A stretch of DNA of 64,000 bases from Manduca sexta (taxonomy: Eukaryota; Arthropoda; Insecta; Lepidoptera; Sphingidae): positions 7,940,920 through 8,004,919 of the forward strand of contig NC_051129.1 in NCBI RefSeq assembly GCF_014839805.1, in the 5' to 3' direction. Shown piece after piece: positions 36,601 through 48,600 of this stretch; the first letter of the stretch is position 1, and each line of letters begins with the position of its first letter. The notes beneath the pieces are model-generated. The model did not search any database, was not told the origin of the DNA, and was given only the letters and a program-made list of their open reading frames with translations. A program made the translations under genes and the position numbers.

Positions 36601-39600
36601 AAATTGGATGGTACTAGTGTCGCGTGATGTAAATGTGGAAGTGAATCATGTTCTTATATTTGCAGATGTATTTTTATTTTTGCATATTGCAATGGTATGG
36701 GAGGAATATTTATACAGTGTGTGGTAAAAAGAAGGTATCAATAATACCTCAACAAAAAGGTGGCGTTGTTTATAATTTATTTGTTAAGTTAAAAATTAAT
36801 ATGTTTTAGTAATCAATTATTTAGAATAGCTACACAAAAATCATTATAATATATTCAAACAATTATATTATGCTTAGATATCGGCTCTGTGAACATTTTG
36901 ACCAGTTAAAAATGTAGGAATCCAATTAATCACGCTTTGTAAATGCGATTATTTTTTATGATACCCTCATTTTACGACAATCTCTAATAGTTAATGTCTT
37001 AACTCTTAGTACCAGGAGTACATACAAAAGAAGAGTTAGTTATAACAATACAGAATGTACTCCAATTTATCCCCGTAGGGCTTTTAACGTTGCTTATCGA
37101 GTGATGTCGTTTGACATCAAACGGGTCTGACAGTTTAACCTACTTTCCAAAGTAGAGGTTTGGGAGGCCTCGTTTCAACCACTATAATAGTGACCCTTAA
37201 AACGCTGACAGCTCTAATCATTGCTTTGAGTTTTGAACCGAATATTCCTACTGGAATAGAGCGTAAGTTTTCAAATGATTAAGATATCCTAATAATTTAT
37301 TGTTAAGGCGGTACCTCCAGCAAAACACTAACCATATTTGTAGAAGCTATCAGAAATGTATAATACATATAGAATATAATTAAATATTATATTTTACAAT
37401 AATAATATGTTATCTTTAGTTTGTTTGTATTAATATTTTATAATGCATATTGTTTCATTAATTTCATAATGAAAATGCCATTAAAATTGTTGATTGCGTG
37501 CATTTTCTTCTAAATTACTCACTACATTAATTTGCAGTTAAAACTACTAGATAGAATTTTGGTAGTTAAGTTAACAATAAGATGCAAAATTGATTTTTTG
37601 AAGCAATTCTTTGTGAATTTCTATATATTTCCGTCCGTAACTCTTGGGCCATAAATGAATGGAACAAATTCTCAAGGCCGCTCCGGGGAGAGCTATAATG
37701 TAAACGTCTAGGTACATAATGTTATATTACAAAGAGTTATTTTTATTACAATATAATATATCAAACAATTCAATAAAGTTATGAAGGTTTACAAAAATAT
37801 AGTTTCTTTATGATCATTATAAATTCGTGGAACTCTTCTGTTAGATGACTTACAAAATATAAATCTAAAATGATCTAGAGTAGTCTATTATCTAAAATAA
37901 TATCGTTACGAATTCAATAGCAGACGGTTTTGAATAATCTTACAAATAAACTCAGACTAATCCAATATATTGTCTTCGAATTTCAGATAATAAATATATT
38001 CAACGCTGTTTTCGCAGTAATATTTAACTGTTACTGTATTAAAATAAGCTTTTATTATAAATGAATGTATCATGTGAATGTAAACATATGTCTGTTATCA
38101 GTTGTCTCCTGTTTACGATTGATAAGTATATTTAAAATACTCGGTGACTGTATAGTTGAGTATTGAAATGTTCGATCGAAATTATTTTTTGATTTATTCT
38201 CTGCTTTGCAAATATATGTAGAGTATGAATTTTAAAAAATAATTTTAATTATATTTATGAATAGAGGGGGAAATATAGACCCTGGGTTTTGATAAACACT
38301 CTGTATATGAAAAATATAGAGACTCATAGACACCCTGTATATAAAATAATATTATCTAAGATCATCGTTGAATGCTAAGATACATATTTAGTTAAATACT
38401 AAATCATGGACTAGCCCGTAAATTAGATAAATGGTAATAATTCAGTCTATAGTCGTCTATCTAATTGTTGGTAGAAGGATTATTGATATTTGAAGGTGAT
38501 ATAGGTACATGATGAAAAAACCGTCATGGTGGCACATTCCGATAAGTCGCATTTCTGGGCTAACAACGAACGTCCAGTAAGGCAGGCATAATTCTGCCAA
38601 CCGCTGAATGCTATAACTTTTCTTGTGTTGTATTTGCAAAACATCGATTTTTTCAAACGTTCATTAAAAACGTTCCATTTTCAAAACGTTGTTCCATAAT
38701 CAATTATGCAGCAAACCGTTATACACATTATCTATTTATCTAAACGTGTTCTTAACTTCTACATAAGTCCGCGACATCGACCCTCTGACGGCTTCAGATT
38801 TTTGGTATGCTAATACTGGGGACCATGTCATTGACCGATGTTCTCTGGCGGCTATTTGAAATTTTAGCGAAAAATTTCAAGTTTCTCGATAAATAAACGT
38901 TATAGTAACTGCGCATCATGGACCTAGGACTTCAAAAAGGCGGGGAGCGGATAAATGCAGGTTACTCAAGGCTGGGATGGCGCACACTAATTGCTAGGCT
39001 GATTAAATGATTAGTACTTGAGTAATTAAGAACAAATGTATTAAAGGCTATGATTCATGTAATATCTCGTGATCTTCTTAGATTATAAATATCGTATTTG
39101 GAATTAGGTACTTACTATAAATATTGTACTAAGTGATTAGTCTTGACTTTTCATACTTACCAATGGTTTGGTAATAAAATGTGATAAAATCTTCGGATTA
39201 TATATTTTGTTGCTATTTTTATATTTACGCGATGTCGCAGCGATAAACTTATCTTGTAACGATATGCGTTGTCAATTTGTTTTTATATCATAAATCTGTA
39301 GAGGTTATCCATTGTAAATTGAACTATATATTATGTTTAAAACACGGTATCATTTCCCTTGTAAGTGAAATGCACTAATTTTTCAAAATTGATTGGGACT
39401 AAGATTATGGTTATCATCTCTTTTTCGCAATGTTTTGCATTAACTTTATAATAGATAATTGTTTAAGAGTCTATCTTGTAAACTATGAAATAGAGTAAAC
39501 ATTACATTTTGTAGGCATAAAGCATTGTTATAACTTGTTATAAAGGCAACAATATGTATTTTAAAATCTCATGTTATTTGTTTGACCACAACAGGTGATC

Positions 39601-42600
39601 CATCGCACATATACTGGAAGTACTGGAGACGAGATCCATCACAGTGGTTGGAACGTGTGCTCCAGTTGCCATGGCGACGCCAGCCTACAAAGAAACTTCC
39701 TAATCCTGCCTTCTCTCCACTCTTGTAATGTTTTTGTTGTGGACGTCGGTAGCGAGCCACGGAAACCGAAGTTGCATAAAGTAAGTCAAACAAGAAAGTT
39801 ATTTATGGCCTACCTCTCGGACTGAAAGCAACTAAACTCTAGTTAGTAACTAGCCAATTAATGTCAAGTATTCTATAAATTTTGATGAGTAAATTATTAC
39901 ATAGCAAAATGTAATTTATGAAAAACACAAGCACGCCTTTTTCCCTTTTCAGGGGTAGGCAGAGGTGGAACATATGCACATTTCGCCATTTATGTTAGGT
40001 CCCATGTAACAGATGGCGGGCCTATTGCCATCTACAAGGCATATTTCCAGACTCCGAACTGTCCTGATATTGAGCGGAAAGTCTAATATCATTTCTCTAC
40101 CCGGGATTCGAACCTGAGACCTCAATGCTATAGTTATATCGAGCTTGCAAACAAGTGTGTCACCAAGGCAGTAAATGAAATATGAAAAAATATATTAACA
40201 TCAAAGTGACCTTTGCGAATCGTATAAAGGAGAAAACACTCTAAAACTGAAAAAAAATTGCTTTCACTAAAAATAAGTGCGTACTAACTTTTCCATTTAA
40301 GGTCGAGGTATGTCGCCATTGGAAATGGGATCAGAAGTGTAAAGCGAGGCCCACTAGAAGAAACTTATATTTTTTCATTCTTCTATTTTTTAATACTGGC
40401 CTATCGTAATTACTGATAAAAGTAGTATTTTAGTGAAAATAATTAAAAAAATCTTGCCTTCGTATTCTTCGCTTATTATGTTAAACGCGGCTATACGGTA
40501 TAAAAAGTCGGTTAAAATAATAATAAATATGTTTAGATTTGGACGTAAACTTATAAATATAAAAAACGCTATTATAAATGCAGTATTAGATATGATTCAA
40601 ATGCTAATATAAAACGATAATACTCTTAAAGTAGTATTAGATATTATTAAACAATGAATCACGTTTTACGAAGTAAGATTTACTGCAACATTATTGTTTG
40701 TAAAATAAAGTCTAAACAATGCCATGTAAAGCCTAGGTTTTATTTTAGATCCTGTGCCGATTTATGCATCTATAAAACGTCCGTTCTTCTAGACATTACC
40801 GTAGTCTAGTTTGTCTCTAAGATTTATTTTACGGCCATTTTATTAGCTGAGTTTCGTAGATTGAAAAGTAAACAATTTGTTTCAACTCTTAAATGCAGTC
40901 GTGGTCTTTAAGTTCGGAACTTTGTCTCGACTCGGCGAAATTTTGTTTATACTCTACTCAACTGAAGTCGTAAAACTGAATTTTTACGTCAACAGATCGG
41001 AGAAAGTTTTTTAATTCTTTGCTTTTTTTCCTGTGTATTTTCGACGGCAAGTTTATTTGCGTGGAAAATGGTCGCAAAGTGTAATTCGCTAACGTTCTCA
41101 ATACATATAAATTCAACAGTGCTATTGCTTTTAGATATACAATCATTTCTTTTACCGTACGTCTATTGAGATTACGATGAGCCAAAATCTCTTCTCTTTC
41201 TCTTTCTTATTCCAATTCATCATCATCATGAGCCGTAGGATGTCCACTGCTGAACACGGACCTCACCCAAAGATTTCCCGATCGACATTTTAGTAGTGGC
41301 CCGCATCCAGCGACATCTAGCGACTTTTATTGGGCTGTTCTAATTCCTTTAATCTGAAATTCAAATTGTTTTTGAGATGATCGTTTGCAATTTAGTTAAT
41401 TAAAAATATTACGTGACCCGTGGCTCGATATAGTCTCAATTCATAATTTATTGTAGTAAGCGTAGATCCCTAATTAAAAGGTTTTGAAATTATTCAATCG
41501 TTACAATCAATTTACAATAATTAAATTAAAGGGCGACCTTTCACAACAGGGTTATCAGAACAAAGAGTTCGTGCAAATATTTGATTTTGAATTTTGAGTA
41601 AAGTTTCTGCTTATTTTTCATTTAAGCCAATGATATTGGAAATCCCTTTTGTATTGTATTTGAGGTATGACCGTTAGAAATATTCAGGTATTTTAGTAAG
41701 AGAATATTACAGTGTAGCGCTCTTGCTTGAGGATACTTGACTTCAATTAAACTCCAAAGTTGTCACTTAATATGTTTTATTTGAAAGCTTTACTTCGTAA
41801 TATACAGCTGAGTACTTACGTGATACTAAAAAATGTTGTGGTTGCATTATGCATAGGCAACAAACACAAAGCCTCTACAATATAGTGTGAACTGGCAGCA
41901 TAATAGTATCTATTTGAGTTATTGTATTTGGAATGAATAACAATGTAATGTTGTTACTAAGCGCGGTGTGCTAGCTTGTTACGGTTGTGTTCTAACGTGC
42001 AATATATTAGAAAAATATAAGTTCTTATTCTGCCGAAAATTTAGTTTACTTTCACGCTTATTCTGCTGTGCAACTCTGCAAGGGCGACTCGAAGCTCAAG
42101 TAAAACTTTGTGGACGTACTGTACTTATAAAATTATATATTCGTTTTTATGGAATACGGTGTATCAAAGCAATCACCCAAAGACCTTCGTCCACTTACGT
42201 AGCCGTTCCAGTGTGTCTACATATAAAAATAATATTACAATTTGATAGAAAAACACAAAACCACTCCTGGATAATATTATTTACACACACAACATCACGC
42301 ATTTATCCCCGAAGGGGTATGCAGAGGCGCAACCAAGGCACCCACTTTTTGCCAAGTGTGTTCCGTCCCACGATGTGATAGGGTGCGAGCCTATCGCCAT
42401 ATCGGGCACAAATTCCAGACTCCGGACTGATACTGAGCAGAAAAACCCAAATATCACTTTGCCTGACGTAGGATTCGAACCCAAGACCTCAGAGCGCTGT
42501 CGTACCGCGCATGCAGTACAACTACGCCACCGAGGCAGTCCTAATATTATTTACTGCCTTAGTTATTACTTAAAAACGAATGCAAATGCATTTCTAGAAC

Positions 42601-45600
42601 ACACTTTACTATCATATTATTGAAATAAAACGCACTTTAAATTAAGTGTTCTTGTAAAAATTAATAGGTCTACTGCACGTAATCAATTTCTGTGAATTGT
42701 TTTCAGCGTGAAATACTTTGTTACTTGTAGAACATAGAAAAGTAAGAAGTGTAATAAAATATATATCCTTTTTCATAATAAATTATAAAATAATACATGT
42801 AATGTTTCTAACTTTCGAATATGTCATAAATATCATTCAGTTCAACGGTTACAAACGAGATTTCAAGATATTTTATTCAATTCAAATAGGCCGAATACAA
42901 GTTTTATTAAAACACGAACCTTACTTTGTAGCATTTTTAATATCAACGTTATGATATGTCGATGTCCATAATTCATAGTTTATGTTGGAGTTTCTAGAAC
43001 TTTTGCGTCTTTGAGTTCTCTTACTGCAACTTTATTTCATTCAAGTGATATAAAAATACTTTTTACTTTGTTTGTACCACTAATAAAGTGAAATGTTCCA
43101 GCTTCAAACTTTATTTTGCGGGTCGTTCCATTTGAGAAATCTTTTTATTGAATTTAAACCTGATGGTAGAAACATTACATGTAAAAGTAATTATAAAAAA
43201 ATATAATTATGATTTGTCCTATCATTCATGTCAATAAAATATTTTAGAATACTAGAAAAATACTGTCTTGGTACCGTATTTGTCTTGCGTGTGCGGTATG
43301 CTCACCTCTTGGAAGTTCCGGGCTCGAATCCCGGGTCCTAAAAAATGATATTTTGATTTTTTGCTCAGGATCAACTCGGTGTCTTGAATTTATGTCCGAC
43401 ATGGCGATAAGCTCACCTCCCATCACACTATGGGACGGAAATTATGGCAAAAAATGGGTGCCGTGGCTACATATCTGCCTGTCCCTTAGGGGATAGTGGC
43501 ATCTTGTGTATTTGTTAAAAAATGTCGATTAGTAACAATAGATACTTGATTGTCTACAAGCCGTATAATACAATGAAGTAATAAATTTCTTATATAACGT
43601 TGCAGTAATTTGTATCCTCGAAATGGAATGTAAATAGAAGCTACTTACCATTGTGTCAACCAGAATGGTATGTGCTTGAGTTGCTGCTCTGAGCGTAGTT
43701 ACGTCATCCAGGGCTTATTTGCACTATCATTAAGTCGAATGTTTGTTTGTCTGTCGGCAATCAAGGCATCATTAGCTTCTCTAACTCTTTAACAGAGTAA
43801 AATGTCATCGAAAAATATTAATTCATTATAGCGGTTCATATAATTAGAGAAATGTTTCTCGCCCACGGGAATATTTACAAGCTACGCGAGTGAGATGTGA
43901 AATATGGGTCACATACTGATATGCTACTCTCGCTCAGTCTCAGTTCGATTTTTGTAGATGGCGCTACCCAAATTCGACTTTAATTATTCATTTTTTCTTG
44001 AGCCATCGAGTAAGATGTCGAATGACTGTAGAAATTAATATGTTCTATTTTGTATGTATTGTAAGAATAAATAAAACAAAAAATGTTGACTACATCCATC
44101 CATTGAAACAAATATTAATTGATGAGCATTCGTCAATTTGAGCAATTTCAATTTTCAAAACACGGTTACCCATTATAACCTTTGTAACATATTCGGATTT
44201 ATAATTGTATATAAACAAGGATATTTTTCAATTTTGAGAAAAAAGTGTACTTCTTGTGCGGCCGCCATTCTATGCAACGCGTAGTCGACCAGCACATTTA
44301 GTATATCGCGTCGCATGCGTTTTGTAGCGAAATTGTATAGCGGCTACATATGAGGAGCTAAGATATGTAAACTAAACGCGAGTCGCTTGTTAATAGACTC
44401 GTAGGACAAAGGTGTTTGTTATATTTATAATAATTGGTTTTTCAGAGTAGGTGCTTATAATATTTTTCTTAAAGTATTATTATATTGATTGCGCGTTTTC
44501 TTTTATGTTTATTTTATAGGGTTCAAAAATACTGTGTTATTATAATAGATATGTAGACAGATGATGTCTTTATTACTGTGATGCAACATTAAAATTACAG
44601 AATCCGTAGTCTAAAATCGTTGTAAAGGCTTTTAATTTCCAAAAGTACAATCATCACCGAATGAGTTCAAATTTCATTAAAACTTGACGATTATCTGAAT
44701 AATAACATCTTTTCGTACATTTAAGGGTTCAAGTTATTAAAGCCGCCTTATAATCGGCTTTTGTAATTGCCGTTATCGTCGGCTTATTTCATATCTATGT
44801 TGATTTAAACTTTTATTATATTTATATTTTTCTAATTCGCTGGCTCACTATTACAAGGTTCTATGTTTTTTTTATATAAATTGTTTTATATACTTATATA
44901 ACATGTATATATGTCTTTATCAGTAAAAAAAACCTTTAACCCCACAAAGATAAATAAAGAAGAACTTGAACTATTGTTTTTTAAAATTTTGACCAACGTA
45001 ACACTTTTAAATCCTATTTATCAACATAAATAAAAATTAACAAAGGACTTTGTAATAATAGGATAGCGAATTTAGATAGACTACAATACAATACATACTT
45101 TATGAACAAAACTTGTGAATACTTCTTACACACATCGCTTATTCCTCGAACAATTCAGCAAAGATTTCCAAATATGCGCTATGTATCGATTGCCGAACTC
45201 GGTAATTATTGCTTTGATCGTCAAATAGTTGGAATTTTCGAAACTAGCTTGCTCCCGAACCCAGGCTGTCTCGAAATCTGTCGTCAAACTTGAACGTTCC
45301 AACTTACGCTAGATAGTTGGCGAACTTGTTATATTGGCTGTCAGACCTTTGGTTGTCCTTTTCATACACGGGTGTGAACGATTTAGGAAACTACCAACAT
45401 ATTTCTTGTTGGTTTTAGTTTGGCCAAGGTTACTTATGATGAAAATCTTTCAAATTTTAAAGATGGAATGTTTAAGTTTATTAGTTGATAATAACAAAGG
45501 CATGTTAATGAGGGCGGGTAAGGGAATTTTGGGCAGAGAATGTTGCGGTTCCATGAAATAACTTACATATTATATTAATTGACTATACAGCTTATGTTGT

Positions 45601-48600
45601 CTTTGATCGAGTTGTTGCTTTCAGATGTCTAGTATTATGCTATATATCTTTAGATACTAAGATATTCAATGAGTACGTCGCTCGTCGTTATTAGCGAGAT
45701 TAACACAAATTCCATTTACATAGATAAAATATTCGAAGCTAATCAGAAACTCAATTTCATTCCATACCTAATCCAAAAGCTAAATAAAATTGAAATCCAG
45801 ATCTAATCTATTTATTCGTAAATGTTCGATGCAAATATCGCTGGAAAAGAATCCGTTAACTCCAAACTGCTAAAGAGCTCGTTGTATACTCCCTCATAGA
45901 GGGTTCATAGCTACGAAAATCTCATTACCAGGTAATCGACGGCTCCGAGCTGAGGTCATTCAACTGCAGTTTCCCGCACACGACACACTGCCTGGCAACG
46001 GGCGAAATCATGATTTCCACGATGGGAGATAAGGAAGAAAACGGAAAGGGGGATTTTGTGCTTATCGATGCGCAGACTTTGAAAGTGAAAGGTGAATTGC
46101 CAACGGACCTCAAATCCGGTGATGTTTGAGTTTCGAATTCGAAATTCGGTTTGTTTGAAAATCATGCTTTCTGTTGTTGATCTTGGTATAATGAAAACGA
46201 CAAGAGTATTTTGCATTCATTTTTTGTGTTCTTTGTCAATGCTCAGATGATTTACAAATGTAAATTTTGCTTTTACATCATTTGAAGACTCTATGCGTCC
46301 AAAATAGATGTTAAACTCACCAATAAAAATAACATCAAATGGAAAATTACAGATCAGAAATCTAAATTTACCTTTTCTTTTAGGGACTTGGACGAAAGGT
46401 AAGAAAATCGCGAAATTCGGTTACGATTTTTGGTACCAACCGTACCACGACGTGATGTTCGCGTCGGAATGGGGAACGCCGAAACACTTTAAGACGTGAG
46501 TATTCCTTAATAATTTCATCACCTTTTGCGTTCCTTTCCGTTTAATGACATCAATTATCATGGGGTTTTTGTAAATCGGAAGGATAATGGTTAGCTTTAT
46601 TCAAATATAAATTAAATGACGATTTAAATAACAAACGTCAAATAATAAAGCTAGGTAATTAAAATAAAACTTTAACTGGTGAAAAATGTGACTATGTATT
46701 TATGAAGAACTTTGTAACTAAAGAGAATATCGACATATCGCTTACAGCATTATTTATGTATTTAGACAGTATAAAATATTACAATCAATAAATTATATTA
46801 AAGATTATTATTGGTATTATTCTTATATTGGTATTATTATTATTGGTATTATTATTATTGGTATTATTCTAAATTGCAGTTCAGTTTTGAAATATCATTG
46901 TTGCTTATTAAATTGATATAAGTATTTTAATAATAATAATGAACGTCGTACTATTCAAGTCATCGCAATTACGTTAAACATAACAAGTAAGATACATCCG
47001 TTTTACAAATAATGACGTAGCAGCTTACTAAAATACAAGTTAATTCATTTGAAGATAATCTGTAGCGGTTTATGAAGATTATACTTGCTAAAGTTATTAG
47101 ATTTTGAGCCTTAAAGGTATTATGTTAATATCACGAAAATATCATATCGTATTTTCATAATAACGTTTATTAAGCGCTTACTCGTTTAGGAATGTTCAAT
47201 GTATTTTGTGAACAAATTTGTTTATAAATAGCAGACATTGTAACTAAGGGACCTTAAATTTTTATTAGTATGCAAATTTGCTCTTTCAGCATTGAAACTA
47301 ATATTTCCCGTTTTGCACAGTCTTGACCAAAAAATTCAATGGAAGTTAATTTTCTCTGCTTGTACTCTTCGTGTCGGTTTTTTTATAGTCGTAACGTAAT
47401 TCGTCAAAAAAGGAATATTGTCAACCAATGTTTAGTAATAGCTCCTCAAAATTATTTTAGAATAAATAAGAATGCATTTACAACTTTAAAAGCAAGGAAT
47501 AGGGTGTAAACAGGTTTGTTTGGTCTTCGTACATACCACGGGGGCCTAATATTTTAATAAAACAAAAGCAGCCGTCATACTTATTGTTCATTGATTCAAT
47601 TTCATAATTAGGTTTCCATTACGTTTCTTATTGTAATTTCTCCAATATTTTATTCAGTTGTCTACATGATTAACATGCTGTCCCAAACATACCACACAAT
47701 AATCTTTTAGAACTAATTTAAAAGTGTTATTCAAGCTATTCATTTACTCACTATGCCAAAAGCGAAGAGTATTAACAAAACTAACAAGTCGTCCGCTGCT
47801 TCTAACGAAGCGCACGGCAACATAGTTAGAAGGGTCGCTGCTTCCGTGGAAGCGCCCCACAACACACAGGGGCCGGTCGCTGCTTCCTCCGTGGAAGCGC
47901 CTAGCCCTAGCACATCGACCGCCACCGCCCCTAATTCATGGTTGGCTGGTGAGCAGGTCTGGCAGGTGGTCCAGCGGAAAGAAACACCCTCCGACATGCG
48001 GAAAAAAAATAAACGCACAGAGGAGAGGAAGAAACGCTGGGACCAACAAAACGCCGGCAGAAAGCAACCCCCCGCCGCAAGGCAGGGTGACGCCAAAAAG
48101 CCGCTATCGACACCTATTGCTGCAGTAGGTGCAAGGCAACCGAATCGTCAGGGTGACAACCAGGGCGAGAGGGGGCCAAACACCGAACAAGCAGCACTAA
48201 CTAGCGGACCCGCGGAGGTGAAAACCAATGCGCACCGCAAACCCAGACGGAGACGAGGTGGCAGGGGCCAGGGAAATGCGTTGCCCGCAACTCAGCAGGG
48301 CGACGTTAAAGTACCTAAACGCCCCCGCCCCAATGAGACACAATCACCTCAAGTACAGGTGAAGAAGCAAAAAGCGTCCACCAGCGTCGTTTCGGCGAGG
48401 GGGGCCGCCACCTACGCCGACAAGGTGGTCCTGAACGACCTCTTTGTGGCGGTGATGGCGGAACCCTTCACCGACCTATCACCAACGCATGTGGAGGCTA
48501 TTACGAGCACTCTGGAGTCCTGCATCATAGGTTTAGCGGATGCTCCGAGTGGATCTAACAACATCCCGTATGTGCCCGCCTTCCATGGAAAACCTTTCCA

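Larger units (their letters stand above)
39781..45931 (+). other. SELENBP1 intron 3 (6.2 kb)
   Basis: It holds three family-2 SINEs (39925-40172 minus, 42285-42541 minus, 43262-43514 plus) and an RTE 3'-end fragment (41219-41340). The 136-codon frame at 41968-42378 runs into SINE sequence and is not a gene. The rest is AT-rich and unremarkable. Confidence 0.65.

Noticed and set aside
41968..42378. 136-codon open frame in intron 3
   Set aside because: Its 3' part is SINE family 2 sequence and the 5' part is unremarkable AT-rich intron DNA.
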